DNA of 64,000 bases from Rhizobium sp. Leaf306 (GCF_001423425.1 NZ_LMNX01000002.1:62001-126000); one strand, 5' to 3'; positions 1 through 8,499 are shown, counted from the first letter of the stretch. Notes: a model not told the origin generated them from the letters alone. A program made the numbers and translations.

Positions 1-48
1 CGCGATTACGATGACGACTGCGCCTACCAACCATACGATGCTATTCAT
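1..48 (-). CDS. Small membrane protein, N-terminal part only
   Basis: An ATG at 48 on the minus strand is preceded by a good ribosome binding site (AGGAG, about 8 nt upstream). The frame stays open to the window edge, so only the first 16 residues are visible. They read MNSIVWLVGAVVIVIA, a hydrophobic N-terminal membrane segment. Very short one-helix proteins with this kind of start are common in Rhizobiaceae. The function is unknown and the remainder lies left of the window. Confidence 0.6.
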   Translation of the reverse strand, partial: MNSIVWLVGAVVIVIA

Positions 49-142
49 GATAGTGTCTCCTTTTGCTGTTGGGAGGTGAACGGTGAGGCGTAAAAAAGGT
101 TCCTGAAAACGTGATCTCTGCGTCGACAGATGTGAGTCCGCC

Positions 143-391
143 TCAGGCGCCGGGTGCTGCACTGCCATCGCCCCGTCGCAACCGCTTCAGCTGGTTGACG
201 ACGCGCAGGGAATTGTTGGCTCGGAGGGCCGATCCGTCGGAGCTTGTGGACAGGATGCGAAGCATGTCTTCTGCCTCATCCACCGAAATGGTGCCTCTTG
301 CGGCAAGGCCGTCGATCATCAGCAGCATTGCGCCCTCAAGCGCCAGCGACCGCCGCTGTGCTTCCGTCTCAGTCTCTTGCATTTCCGGCAT
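143..391 (-). CDS. Small conserved-type hypothetical protein (82 aa)
   Basis: I chose the ATG at 391 because AAGGAG lies 6 nt upstream. Upstream in-frame starts at 412 and 475 lack such a site, and the one at 475 would come within about 15 nt of the neighbouring gene. The product begins MPEMQETETE and is a soluble, Glu/Arg/Leu-rich, probably helical protein with no signal peptide or membrane segment. No family is recognised. It follows the DUF983 gene (491-883) in the same direction, about 100 nt downstream, so the two may be co-transcribed. It ends in a short basic, Gly/Ala-rich tail. Confidence 0.55.
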   Translation of the reverse strand: MPEMQETETEAQRRSLALEGAMLLMIDGLAARGTISVDEAEDMLRILSTSSDGSALRANNSLRVVNQLKRLRRGDGSAAPGA

Positions 392-490
392 AACAGGCTC
401 CTTGCTTGTCATGTCGAATGGTTGGCGCGGGAAATTGTTCCGGTACTCGCGCGACGAGCGGCAGTCGGAGACCACCCGGTCGCACCAGAA

Positions 491-883
491 TCAGACGTCG
501 TTCGGGCTTCCTTGCAATCTGCCCTCCCGCGCCCGGTAGATATATTGGCTGGCGACGAGCCAGCCTTTCAGCGGTCGCAGCGGCAGGATGCAGGTCAGAA
601 GCAGGAAGGGGAGAGAGATGAGAAGATGCACCCAGAACGGCGGCGAAAACACCGTCTCGATCCACACTGCGAGTGCCACCGAGGGCACGCAGGCAAAGCA
701 GATGACGAAGAAGGCCGGACCGTCTGCGGGATCCGCAAAGGCGTAATCAAGCCCGCACGCTTCGCATCGCGGCCTGATCGTCAGAAAGCCCTTGAAGAGA
801 TGGCCCTGGCCGCAGCGCGGGCAGCGCCCTCGCACGCCCGTTGCGTAAGGCGAAAGCGGCGCCCAGTTCCCGTCGTCTGCCAT
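491..883 (-). CDS. DUF983 family zinc-ribbon membrane protein
   Basis: The 130-residue product starts at an ATG with GGGAGG just upstream. Its first third carries two CxxC pairs (CPRCGQG near residue 23 and CEACG near residue 41), which form a likely zinc ribbon. Two hydrophobic segments follow, at roughly residues 58-80 and 86-108. This order and length match the DUF983 family, which is widespread in alphaproteobacteria and has no assigned function, although some members sit near cytochrome oxidase assembly genes. No such genes are seen here. The protein should sit in the inner membrane with its zinc ribbon at one face. Confidence 0.8.
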   Translation of the reverse strand: MADDGNWAPLSPYATGVRGRCPRCGQGHLFKGFLTIRPRCEACGLDYAFADPADGPAFFVICFACVPSVALAVWIETVFSPPFWVHLLISLPFLLLTCILPLRPLKGWLVASQYIYRAREGRLQGSPNDV

Positions 884-1011
884 GTTGCCTCCCAATCATG
901 CCATGTCGATCTACCCGACACGGAATAAGTGCAACGGCTGCAACCCACAAGAGGCGCGCGTGAGGCGCGTCAATCTGCCTCGCCCGACGAAAGTCGATCG
1001 CAGGGCGCCCT

Positions 1012-1302
1012 CTAGTCGGAGAAGGACTCTGAAATCACGTGCCGATCGATGATGCGCAGGCTGCGGTCCGGCTCGATCACATAGGTCTCGCTCACCCGGT
1101 CGCCGAACTGGTCGATGAACTCATGCGGAAACGTGCTGCCGATGGGGGATTTGGTCAGCTTCGAACGCGGCTGGCCGCCATAGGTGATGCTCCCCTTGAT
1201 CGGGGCAATGTCAGATCCGCCGCCACTGGCGCCGGCGGTCGTGCAACTGCTGAGCGCCAGGGCAAGTCCCAGAAGGCCGGCAGAGAAGGCGACGATTTTC
1301 AT
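1012..1302 (-). CDS. Small putative lipoprotein (96 aa)
   Basis: The ATG at 1302 has a GAGG site about 8 nt upstream and gives a clean lipoprotein signal: a short basic start, a hydrophobic stretch, then the lipobox LSSC with Cys20 as the expected acylation site. An upstream in-frame start would bury this signal and is rejected. The mature part, about 76 residues, is polar, begins Gly/Ser-rich, and matches no family I know. The likely location is the inner or outer membrane, facing the periplasm. It stands alone; the next gene to the right points the other way. Confidence 0.65.
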   Translation of the reverse strand: MKIVAFSAGLLGLALALSSCTTAGASGGGSDIAPIKGSITYGGQPRSKLTKSPIGSTFPHEFIDQFGDRVSETYVIEPDRSLRIIDRHVISESFSD

Positions 1303-1547
1303 GACATTATCCTCATTGGTTAGCACACGCTGCACCCACCTCTATCCAACTTAGGGTCCAGAGCGCTTTTGGCTAGATTGAACCATTCTGCCTGTGCGCT
1401 CATGCCGTCGGCAGCGGGCGAGCGGGAACAGCGGGCGCCATTTCTTCTCGACGCAACGGTGTCAGTGGGGCATTCTTGTAAACGGACAACCTCCTGAAAG
1501 CTCACAGATCGAGCGCGATTCCAATCAACGATCGAAGGGATGAAACA

Positions 1548-1790
1548 ATGGCGCCACGGACGATACCCGCAGAACTCGATGCTGCCTTAACGGCGTTGCC
1601 TCTGAGGACCGGCATCTATGTGCCGGAAGATCTTCTGGAAGACTGGTTTGCGCCAGGGACGGGCATGAGCCCTGTCAGTGCCGAGGCGTTGTCGCAGGCC
1701 GAAACCTACGGCCGAAAACTCGAGTGCGAGTTCAAATATTACCCGGAAAGATTGGAAGGCGTGTTCTGGAAATGGGTGCCGGCTCTTTAA
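1548..1790 (+). CDS. Small hypothetical protein (80 aa)
   Basis: The ORF starts with ATG after AAGGGATGAAACA, an acceptable ribosome binding site. The product begins MAPRTIPAEL, is soluble and mildly acidic, and has a Trp/Tyr-rich C-terminus (FKYYPERLEGVFWKWVPAL). There is no signal peptide, membrane segment or recognised domain. Codon use looks like that of the neighbours. It is followed by a strong hairpin at 1831-1864, which fits a real transcription unit. The function is unknown. Confidence 0.55.
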   Translation: MAPRTIPAELDAALTALPLRTGIYVPEDLLEDWFAPGTGMSPVSAEALSQAETYGRKLECEFKYYPERLEGVFWKWVPAL

Positions 1791-1830
1791 GGAGCCTGTT
1801 GTCCGCTGATCCGCGCTGCTGCGCAAATCG

Positions 1831-1864
1831 TGTAGGTTCGGAAATTATCCAATCCGAACCTACA
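1831..1864. terminator. Hairpin between convergent genes
   Basis: TGTAGGTTCGGA is followed after 10 nt by its exact reverse complement TCCGAACCTACA, giving a perfect 12-bp stem. It lies between the stop of the rightward gene at 1790 and the stop of leftward hutX at 1869. Neither side has a long T run, so it may act as a bidirectional hairpin or 3'-end stabiliser, not a textbook intrinsic terminator. Confidence 0.6.
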
Positions 1865-1868
1865 TCAC

Positions 1869-2393
1869 TTACAGGCTCGCGTAACGATCGCGCAAAGCCT
1901 CGAATTTCACCAGCTGATCCGCCATCAGTTCACGGCCAGCGTCGCGCTTGACGAAAACCTTGAACATGGCGGCGCCCTTCTGGTTCATGAACCAGACCGA
2001 GCAGGAACGGCGACCATGGAACGCACGGTCGACGAAGGTGATAGAGGCGCAGTTGTCCTTGCGGATGTGGCCACCGATCGGGCTGTCGCCATGGATGTTG
2101 AACCAGCCGTGGCTTTCCGATCCGGCCGGAAGGATGCCGTCGATCTCGGCCACCACGTCCTCCGTGTGAACGAGAAACAGCACGACGCCCCAGGTGGTCA
2201 GCTCCGACCAGATTTCGTCGAAGCGTTCCTTGCCGGCAATGACGGCCGACCCCTCCGGCAGGACTGCCAGGATTTCTGCCGCCGTCACACCGGCGCCTGC
2301 TGCAATCGATTCAACGACGCCGTCGGGCTTTTCTGAGAGGGCTTTGAGCGCGCGTTCGCGGCGGTCGGGCGCGATCTCCGAGTGGGTGTCCAT
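1869..2393 (-). CDS. hutX: Haem utilisation cytosolic carrier protein HutX
   Basis: This 174-residue soluble protein matches the HutX/HuvX family: an N-terminal helical part with ALSEKPDGVVESIAAGAG, then a beta-rich haem-binding part with GWFNIHGDSPIGGHIRKD and SITFVDRAFHGRRSCS. HutX-type proteins accept haem after import and pass it to a haem-degrading enzyme. The gene starts 8 nt after the stop of the IsdG-type monooxygenase gene (2402-2749), so the two form one operon. Both lie opposite hmuTUV. No hmuS is present here, so HutX probably fills the intracellular carrier role. Confidence 0.88.
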   Translation of the reverse strand: MDTHSEIAPDRRERALKALSEKPDGVVESIAAGAGVTAAEILAVLPEGSAVIAGKERFDEIWSELTTWGVVLFLVHTEDVVAEIDGILPAGSESHGWFNIHGDSPIGGHIRKDNCASITFVDRAFHGRRSCSVWFMNQKGAAMFKVFVKRDAGRELMADQLVKFEALRDRYASL

Positions 2394-2401
2394 TGCGGAC
2401 C

Positions 2402-2749
2402 TCAGGCTGCGTCGGCGGCGCGGACGCCGTTCTTGTCTTCACTGATGATGACTTCGAAACCTTCAAACTGCGGGCCGGAGAGGTATTCGACCTTGCCGCG
2501 GTTCTGGCCGGCATTGGCATGGGCTGCACGGAACTGTTCGGACTTTGTCCAGGCCTGGAAATGTTCGACGGTTTCCCAGAGCGTGTGGGAGGCATAGAGC
2601 GTGTGATCGTCGGCCTTCGGTCCCTTCAGCATGTGAAACTCGAGATAGCCTGGCACTTCGGCAAGCCGGCCCTGGCGGCTTTTCCACATGTCTTCAAACG
2701 CTTGCTCGAAGCCCGGCACGACGCGGAAACGGTTCATGGCGATGTACAT
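2402..2749 (-). CDS. hmuQ: Haem-degrading monooxygenase, IsdG/HmuQ type
   Basis: I chose the ATG at 2749 (MYIAMNRFRV), which has GAGG about 9 nt upstream and gives the usual family length (115 aa). The protein has the antibiotic-biosynthesis-monooxygenase (dimeric ferredoxin-like) fold pattern. It keeps the catalytic triad known from IsdG: Asn6, Trp67 and His77 at the expected spacing. Such enzymes open the haem ring with O2 and release iron; rhizobial homologues are named HmuQ/HmuD. It is first in a leftward operon with hutX and divergent from the haem ABC importer. The activity is inferred from the triad and context, and the symbol is by analogy. Confidence 0.82.
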   Translation of the reverse strand: MYIAMNRFRVVPGFEQAFEDMWKSRQGRLAEVPGYLEFHMLKGPKADDHTLYASHTLWETVEHFQAWTKSEQFRAAHANAGQNRGKVEYLSGPQFEGFEVIISEDKNGVRAADAA

Positions 2750-2780
2750 GGAATCAATCCTCACATAAGTTTCACTTCGC

Positions 2781-2846
2781 ACTCAAGTTATCTCTTGATG
2801 CCTGTCTTGAAAACCGGAAAAAACTTGTCTAGTCAACTCAAGTTAT
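2781..2846. promoter_or_regulatory. Candidate operator region between divergent haem genes
   Basis: The 160-bp divergent region between hmuQ-like (start 2749) and hmuT (start 2911) contains two exact copies of ACTCAAGTTAT at 2781-2791 and 2836-2846, 55 bp apart. The first copy also forms the inverted repeat TCAAG-N6-CTTGA. Haem genes in rhizobia are normally iron-controlled by Irr or RirA. Neither repeat matches the IRO-box (TGA-N9-TCA) or a clear Irr box, so the regulator cannot be named. Direct-repeat operators 5 helical turns apart are an inference. Confidence 0.35.
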
Positions 2847-2910
2847 AGGGCGGCTGGGGCGGATCGCATCGCAACCGAGTTTGCCCTCTGGTATCACAAG
2901 GGCGGGTCTC

Positions 2911-3810
2911 ATGGTTTTCTCTCTCCGGGCTTCCTCACCAAGCGTTACACGTCTGATCGCGCTTGCCATCGTCACCGCCGCGGTCGCATTCAGCAGCGCC
3001 ACGGCATCGGAAACGGGCAATCCGGACGCCCGGCGCATCGTTTCGATCGGCGGCACGATCACCGAAATCCTCTACGATCTGGGCGCCGAGGACCGTATTG
3101 TAGCGCGAGATTCCACCAGTTCCTATCCTGCCGCCGCAAATTCCAAGCCTGACGTCGGCTATATCAGGGCACTGTCGGCCGAGGGCATTCTCGGCCAGAA
3201 GCCGGATCTGATCCTGATGGAGGAGGGGGCCGGTCCGCCGCCGGTGCTGGAGATCCTCAAGGCCAGCGAGATCCCTGTCGTGGTCATCCCGACACCGCCG
3301 GATCCGGCCAAGATCGGCCAGAAGATTCGTGACGTCGGTGCCGCTGTCGCCCTTGCCGACAAGGCGGGCGTGCTCGCCGCAAAGACCGAGGACGGATTGA
3401 AGGCGCTTGCTGACGATGTGGTGAAGATTGCCGGCGAAAAGAAGAAGGTGCTGTTCGTTCTCTCCGTCGCCAACGGGCGGCTGATGGCGGGCGGTGCCGA
3501 TACGGAAGCCGGCGCGATCATCGAAATGGCGGGTGGCGTCAATGCCGCGCCCTCGATCAAAGGCTACAAGCCGCTGTCCGACGAGGCGGTGATTGCCGCG
3601 GCTCCTGACGTGATCCTCTCCATGTCACGCGGCGACCATTCGACCACGCCGGATGAGATGTTCGCGCTGCCGTCGATGCAGACGACGCCGGCCGCCGCGT
3701 CCAAGTCGCTAATCTCGATGGATGGCCTGCTGCTGCTGGGCTTTGGTCCGCGCACGCCTGAGGCCGGTCGTGCGCTTGCCGAAAAACTCTATCCGGATGC
3801 GATGCACTGA
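2911..3810 (+). CDS. hmuT: Haem ABC transporter, periplasmic binding protein HmuT
   Basis: The ATG at 2911 gives a proper Sec signal peptide (basic start, hydrophobic core, cleavage near ATASE); a TTG at 2881 would only add a polar extension. The 299-residue product belongs to the TroA/BtuF-like class III binding proteins, recognisable from RRIVSIGGTITEILYDLGAE at the start of the mature chain and a GYKPLSDEAVIAAAPDVIL segment. It should carry haem from the outer-membrane receptor to HmuUV. The outer-membrane receptor (hmuR) is not in this window. It overlaps hmuU by one base (stop TGA / start ATG), so translation is coupled. Confidence 0.92.
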   Translation: MVFSLRASSPSVTRLIALAIVTAAVAFSSATASETGNPDARRIVSIGGTITEILYDLGAEDRIVARDSTSSYPAAANSKPDVGYIRALSAEGILGQKPDLILMEEGAGPPPVLEILKASEIPVVVIPTPPDPAKIGQKIRDVGAAVALADKAGVLAAKTEDGLKALADDVVKIAGEKKKVLFVLSVANGRLMAGGADTEAGAIIEMAGGVNAAPSIKGYKPLSDEAVIAAAPDVILSMSRGDHSTTPDEMFALPSMQTTPAAASKSLISMDGLLLLGFGPRTPEAGRALAEKLYPDAMH

Positions 3811-4898
3811 TGATGAAGGCGCTGGCCATGCCGTTTCGCAACACGGGCGAGGGCGATCGCACGTCGCAGGGCGTGCTGGTCATCGTCCTTCTCGTGGTGC
3901 TCCTGATCGCCGCCTGCCTTCTTTCGCTCGGCGTCGGCCCGACCGGCGTCGGCCTTCGCGATCTCTTCGCCTACCTGACGGGCAACGGTGACAGCCTCAC
4001 CACCCAGGAACGGGTCATCCTCGAAGCCGTCCGCCTGCCGCGCACGGCGCTCGGCCTTCTGGTCGGCGCGGGGCTCGCTGTCTCAGGTGCAATGATGCAG
4101 GGCCTGTTTCGCAATCCGCTTGCCGATCCCGGCATCGTTGGCGTCACATCCGGTGCAGGCCTTGCGGCGGTCTTGGCGATCGTACTCGGCGGCACGGTGC
4201 TTGCCCCGGTCTCGATGCTGCTTGGAAACCAGTTCCTGCCGCTGATGGCGTTTTTCGGCGGCCTGATCAACACCTGGATGCTCTATGTTATCGCCACCCG
4301 CGACGGCCGAACCTCGACCACGGCGCTGATCCTTTGCGGCATCGCGATCGGTGCCCTGTCGGGCGCCTTCATGGGGCTTCTGATCGTCATGGCCGATGAC
4401 CGGCAGTTGCGCGACATCACGTTCTGGAGCCTCGGTTCCCTCGGCGGTGCCACCTACGGGCGGGTGCTGTCGATCCTTCCGTTCATCGTCTTTGTGATGG
4501 CGATCATCCCCTTCGTCGCGCGCGGTCTCGATGCGCTTGTGCTTGGCGATGCGGCGGCCTTCCACATGGGCGTGCCGGTGCAGCGGCTGAAGCGGATCGT
4601 CATCGTCGCGGTTGCAGCGGCCTGCGGCTCCACGGTCGCCGTCGCCGGCTCGATCGGTTTTGTCGGGATCGTGGTGCCGCATCTGCTGCGGCTTGCGATG
4701 GGGCCGTCGCACCGGTTTCTGCTGCCGGGCTCGGCGCTCGGCGGCGGCGCGCTTCTGCTGATCGCCGATGCCGTGGCTCGTACCGTTGCGGCACCCGCGG
4801 AACTGCCGATCGGGGTGATTACGGCGCTGTTCGGCGCGCCGGTCTTTCTGTTCCTGCTGATCGGACGCAACGGCATCGGCATGCGGGACCTGCCATGA
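3810..4898 (+). CDS. hmuU: Haem ABC transporter permease HmuU (FecCD family)
   Basis: This 362-residue, very hydrophobic protein has the length and helix pattern of FecCD/BtuC permeases, with about 10 transmembrane segments. Family stretches include RLPRTALGLLVGAGLAVSGA early on and GFVGIVVPHLLR plus LGGGALLLIADAVARTV near the C-terminus, the region that contacts the ATPase. It forms the inner-membrane channel for haem with HmuV. The start overlaps the stop of hmuT, and hmuV begins 22 nt downstream after GAGGAGGACGGGC, so the three genes are one operon. Confidence 0.93.
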   Translation: MMKALAMPFRNTGEGDRTSQGVLVIVLLVVLLIAACLLSLGVGPTGVGLRDLFAYLTGNGDSLTTQERVILEAVRLPRTALGLLVGAGLAVSGAMMQGLFRNPLADPGIVGVTSGAGLAAVLAIVLGGTVLAPVSMLLGNQFLPLMAFFGGLINTWMLYVIATRDGRTSTTALILCGIAIGALSGAFMGLLIVMADDRQLRDITFWSLGSLGGATYGRVLSILPFIVFVMAIIPFVARGLDALVLGDAAAFHMGVPVQRLKRIVIVAVAAACGSTVAVAGSIGFVGIVVPHLLRLAMGPSHRFLLPGSALGGGALLLIADAVARTVAAPAELPIGVITALFGAPVFLFLLIGRNGIGMRDLP

Positions 4899-4920
4899 GG
4901 GGCATACGAGGAGGACGGGC

Positions 4921-5703
4921 ATGATCAGGGCAGAAAACGTCACCGTCAGCCGCGCCGGTCGCAAGCTGATCGATCAAGTCAGCCTAACGCTGGAGCCCGG
5001 CCGTTTCAGCGTGGTGATTGGCCCGAACGGTGCCGGAAAATCGACGCTGATGAAGGTCCTGTCCGGCGAGATGGTGCCGGATAGCGGGCATGTTTCCTAT
5101 TACGGTGCCGATGTGGCGGCCTGCAAGCCGGTCGATCTGGCGAGGCGCCGAGCGGTGCTACCGCAGGCGACGCAGCTGGCCTTTCCCTTCTCGGCGCTGG
5201 AGATCGCCCGCATGGGTGCGGTTGCCAACGGTTCGCTCAATCCGGGAGAGGAAGCGCGCAAGGCTCTGGCACGGGTGGGCCTGCGCGGTTTCGAAAGCCG
5301 GCCCTATCCGTCGATGTCCGGCGGCGAGCAGCAGCGCGTCCAGTTTGCCCGCGCGCTGGCGCAGGTGCCAAGGGCGGTGGTCGACGGCGTGCCGTGCGCG
5401 CTGTTTCTCGACGAGCCGACCGCCAGTCTCGATCTGGGCCACCAGATCTCGGTGCTGGAAACCGCCCGCGATTTTGCGGCTGCCGGTGGCATGGTTCTCG
5501 CCATCCTGCACGACCTCAACCTTGCCGCGGAATTTGCCGACCATTTGGTGGTTTTGAACCACGGCTGCGTGGTTGCGGAAGGTCCCTGCCATGACACCGT
5601 GAGCGACGAGATGATTGCTTCCGTCTATGGCATCGCCGGTGCCGTCGGTCGCGTGCCGGCAGCGCATGTGCCTTACGTTCTGCCGCAGTCGCGGCATCGC
5701 TAG
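4921..5703 (+). CDS. hmuV: Haem ABC transporter ATP-binding protein HmuV
   Basis: This 260-residue ABC ATPase has Walker A GPNGAGKST at residues 34-42, the signature SGGEQQR near residue 139, Walker B ALFLDEPT near residue 161, and the H-loop in LAILHDLNLA. It energises haem import through HmuU. The start follows GAGGAGGACGGGC. The extra stretch RAVVDGVPCALFLDEP before Walker B is typical of HmuV/BhuV proteins and separates them from FecE-like ATPases. Its stop at 5703 almost touches the stop of the convergent ybaN gene. Confidence 0.93.
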   Translation: MIRAENVTVSRAGRKLIDQVSLTLEPGRFSVVIGPNGAGKSTLMKVLSGEMVPDSGHVSYYGADVAACKPVDLARRRAVLPQATQLAFPFSALEIARMGAVANGSLNPGEEARKALARVGLRGFESRPYPSMSGGEQQRVQFARALAQVPRAVVDGVPCALFLDEPTASLDLGHQISVLETARDFAAAGGMVLAILHDLNLAAEFADHLVVLNHGCVVAEGPCHDTVSDEMIASVYGIAGAVGRVPAAHVPYVLPQSRHR

Positions 5704-5704
5704 C

Positions 5705-6061
5705 TCAGGCGTCCGGTCGCGTCAGCATGAAGATGGCCGGGCCGATCATCAGCGCGGCCACCAGAATGGCGAGCCAGGCTGCCGGGTGCGAGCCGAACCA
5801 GAAGCCGGTATAGCTGACGGCCATCAGCGAGATCGCCGTGACCTTTGCCCTTCGCGAAATAGCGCCGCGCTCGCGCCAATTTCGGAGCGGCGGGCCGAGC
5901 GTCTTGTGGTTCATCAGCCACGCTTCCAGCTTCGGCGAGGACCGCGCAAAGCAGGCGACGGCCAGCAGCAGGAACGGCGTCGTCGGCAGGATCGGCAGGA
6001 AGGCGCCGATCACGCCAAGCCCCACGAACAGCCAGCCGAGACTGAGAAAGATGTAACGCAT
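5705..6061 (-). CDS. YbaN family (DUF454) inner-membrane protein
   Basis: The 118-residue product starts at the ATG at 6061. It has three to four hydrophobic segments and the DUF454 hallmark at the N-terminus: LGWLFVGLGVIGAFLPILPT followed by TPFLLLAVACFARSSP. YbaN/DUF454 proteins are small inner-membrane proteins of unknown function; in some bacteria they lie beside haem or iron uptake genes, as here with hmuTUV. The gene converges on hmuV with one base between stops, so no separate terminator fits there. A role in haem uptake would be inference from position only. Confidence 0.82.
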   Translation of the reverse strand: MRYIFLSLGWLFVGLGVIGAFLPILPTTPFLLLAVACFARSSPKLEAWLMNHKTLGPPLRNWRERGAISRRAKVTAISLMAVSYTGFWFGSHPAAWLAILVAALMIGPAIFMLTRPDA

Positions 6062-6254
6062 CAAAGGACCTACGGGAATCTGCTGACAAGGATAGACAAG
6101 TTCGCGGCGCCCGTCTTCATGTAAAGAATCAACTGCACGGGGATGCTGTCTGGTGTTCTGCCATGGGGAGCGGGACCCCTGATATGGCCTCTACCCTTCC
6201 CATTTGAAACCCTGTCGGTATAGTGCCGCCGATTTCGAAGAAGCAGGAGCGATG

Positions 6255-7244
6255 ATGTCTAAGGAAAAGGTGCTTGTCGTTGGTGGGGCAGGGTATATCG
6301 GGTCCCATACGTGCCTCGTGCTGGCGGACCGGGGTTACGAGCCCGTCGTTTTCGACAATCTTTCCAACGGTCATGCGGAATTCGTGCGTTGGGGCGAGCT
6401 CGAACAGGGCGATATCCGCGACCGTGCACGGCTCGACGAAGTGCTCGCCAAGCACAAGCCGGACGCCATCCTGCATTTCGCTGCGCTGATCGAAGTCGGC
6501 GAATCCGTCAAGAACCCGGTCGGTTTCTACGACAACAATGTCATCGGTGCGCTGACGCTTCTGTCGGCCGCGATCGACGCTGGCGTGAAGGCCTTCGTGT
6601 TCTCCTCGACCTGCGCAACTTACGGTCTTCCAGACCGGGTGCCGATGGACGAGACTCACAAGCAGGCGCCGATCAACCCTTACGGCCGCACCAAATTCAT
6701 CATCGAGCAGGTGCTGAAGGACTACGGCACCTACAAGGACCTGAAATCGGTCATGCTGCGCTATTTCAACGCGGCCGGTGCCGATTTCGAAGGCCGGATC
6801 GGCGAATGGCATACGCCCGAAACTCATGCGATCCCGCTTGCCATCGAGGCAGCGCTTGGCCGTCGCCAGGGCTTCAAGGTGTTCGGCGACGATTACGACA
6901 CGCGTGACGGCACCTGCGTGCGCGACTATATCCACGTGCTCGATCTGGCCGACGCGCATGTACGCGCGGTCGACTACCTGCTCGCCGGCGGCGATACGGT
7001 TGAGCTCAATCTCGGCACCGGCACCGGCACCACTGTCAAGGAACTGCTGGACGCCATCTCCGATGTGTCGGGCAAGCCGTTCCCGGTCGAATATGTCGGC
7101 CGCCGCGAAGGCGATTCCACCTCGCTCGTCGCCAACAACGACAAGGCCAAGGCCGTGCTCGGCTGGGAGCCGCAATATTCCCTGGAAGACATTATCCGCT
7201 CCGCCTGGGACTGGCACTCCAAGTCCAACCACATCCTCCAATAG
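6255..7244 (+). CDS. galE: UDP-glucose 4-epimerase
   Basis: I chose the second of two tandem ATGs (6255) because AGGAG lies 5 nt upstream of it and only 2 nt upstream of the first. The 329-residue short-chain dehydrogenase-like enzyme has the NAD-binding GGAGYIGS at residues 10-17, the SSTCATYG segment near residue 118, and the catalytic YxxxK (Tyr143, Lys147). It interconverts UDP-glucose and UDP-galactose. In rhizobia this enzyme (also called ExoB) feeds galactose into exopolysaccharide and lipopolysaccharide. No polysaccharide genes flank it, so a general cytosolic role is the safe call. A VOC-family gene follows after 12 nt, probably co-transcribed. Confidence 0.95.
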   Translation: MSKEKVLVVGGAGYIGSHTCLVLADRGYEPVVFDNLSNGHAEFVRWGELEQGDIRDRARLDEVLAKHKPDAILHFAALIEVGESVKNPVGFYDNNVIGALTLLSAAIDAGVKAFVFSSTCATYGLPDRVPMDETHKQAPINPYGRTKFIIEQVLKDYGTYKDLKSVMLRYFNAAGADFEGRIGEWHTPETHAIPLAIEAALGRRQGFKVFGDDYDTRDGTCVRDYIHVLDLADAHVRAVDYLLAGGDTVELNLGTGTGTTVKELLDAISDVSGKPFPVEYVGRREGDSTSLVANNDKAKAVLGWEPQYSLEDIIRSAWDWHSKSNHILQ

Positions 7245-7256
7245 GGAGCGCCCCTC

Positions 7257-7652
7257 ATGGCAAAGATGGTGCACTCGATGATCCGCGTGCTGGACGAAGC
7301 TCGCTCGGTCGAGTTCTACGACAACGCGTTCGGCCTGAAGGTCGCCGATCGCCGGCCGTTCGCAGAGTTCACGCTGATCTACCTCTCCAATCTCGAAACC
7401 GGTTTCGAACTGGAACTGACGGTCAACGGCAATCGTTCTGAACCCTACAACCTTGGAGACGGTTACGGCCATCTGGCGGTGACGGTCGAGGATGTCGAGG
7501 CGGAACACAAGCGCTTCTCCGAACTGGGCCTGACGGTGGGCAAGCTTGCGGACATGCCGCATGAAGGCCGGCCGTTTGCAAAATTCTTCTTCGTCACCGA
7601 TCCGGATGGCTACAGGACCGAAGTCATCCAGCGCGGCGGACGTTTCACCTAA
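7257..7652 (+). CDS. VOC family protein, lactoylglutathione lyase-like
   Basis: This 131-residue one-domain glyoxalase-fold protein begins [18 protein letters not shown] and ends with [16 protein letters not shown], both typical of glyoxalase I (GloA). Likely metal ligands are His6 in MVHSMIRV, Glu in the ELELTVN segment, His in YGHLAVTV, and Glu in YRTEVIQ. It may detoxify methylglyoxal as its glutathione adduct in the cytosol. The start has GGGAG upstream, and the gene sits between galE (12 nt) and ung (11 nt) in one apparent operon. Other VOC enzymes share the fold, so the exact substrate is not certain. Confidence 0.78.
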   Translation: MAKMVHSMIRVLDEARSVEFYDNAFGLKVADRRPFAEFTLIYLSNLETGFELELTVNGNRSEPYNLGDGYGHLAVTVEDVEAEHKRFSELGLTVGKLADMPHEGRPFAKFFFVTDPDGYRTEVIQRGGRFT

Positions 7653-7663
7653 AGGACACCTGT

Positions 7664-8356
7664 ATGGCGGACGGCGATATCAAGCTCGAGGAAACCTGGA
7701 AATTCGCGCTCGAAACAGAGTTCGAGGATCCTTATATGGCCGATCTCAAGAGCTTCCTTGTGTCCGAGAAGAAGGCGGGAAAGCTCATCTTTCCAAAGGG
7801 TTCGGAGTATTTCCGTGCACTTGACCTGACGCCGCTCGATGAGGTGAAGGTGGTGATCCTCGGACAGGACCCGTATCACGGGGAAGGCCAGGCGCATGGC
7901 CTGTGCTTCTCCGTCCGGCCCGGCGTGCGTATCCCGCCGTCACTTGTGAACATCTACAAGGAGATGGAAGCGGATCTCGGCATCGCGCCGGCCAAGCACG
8001 GTTTTCTCGAGCATTGGGCCGAACAGGGCGTGCTGCTTTTGAACAGCGTGCTGACCGTGGAAGAGGGCAAGGCCGCGGCGCATCAGGGCAAGGGTTGGGA
8101 ACGCTTCACGGACGCTGTCATCCGCACCGTCAACGAGGAATGCGACGGCGTCGTCTTCATTCTCTGGGGAGCCTATGCCCAGAAGAAGGCGGCTTTTGTC
8201 GATGAGGAACGGCACCTAGTCATCAAGTCCGCCCACCCGTCGCCGCTGTCCGCTCATAACGGGTTTCTCGGCTCGAAGCCGTTTTCCAAGGCGAATGAGT
8301 ATCTGCAGTCCATCGGCAAGGATCCTGTCGATTGGCAGCTGCCGGAAACCGTCTGA
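7664..8356 (+). CDS. ung: Uracil-DNA glycosylase
   Basis: The 230-residue protein carries both family-1 UDG signatures: the water-activating loop [14 protein letters not shown] with catalytic Asp69, and the C-terminal HPSPLSA loop that enters the minor groove. The enzyme removes uracil from DNA after cytosine deamination or dUTP misincorporation, starting base-excision repair. The length is normal for the family. The ATG follows AAAGGACACCTGT. It is the last gene of the galE-VOC-ung run; the next rightward gene starts 143 nt further on behind its own ribosome binding site. Confidence 0.97.
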   Translation: MADGDIKLEETWKFALETEFEDPYMADLKSFLVSEKKAGKLIFPKGSEYFRALDLTPLDEVKVVILGQDPYHGEGQAHGLCFSVRPGVRIPPSLVNIYKEMEADLGIAPAKHGFLEHWAEQGVLLLNSVLTVEEGKAAAHQGKGWERFTDAVIRTVNEECDGVVFILWGAYAQKKAAFVDEERHLVIKSAHPSPLSAHNGFLGSKPFSKANEYLQSIGKDPVDWQLPETV

Positions 8357-8499
8357 GCGGTGAACGCTTAGGTCACCTCGTCAACGAAAAATGAACAATC
8401 CGTTCGGATGTGATCCTCTATCCAATTCGCATGCGATCACCAATTATCACCCCAGACAACGGCTCGCTCCCGAGCCGACAAATTGAAAAGGGGTTTGAC

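Noticed and set aside
6129-7562. 477-codon open frame opposite galE and the VOC gene
   Set aside because: It is antisense to two clear genes, its product has no family features, and GC-rich third positions create such long mirror frames.
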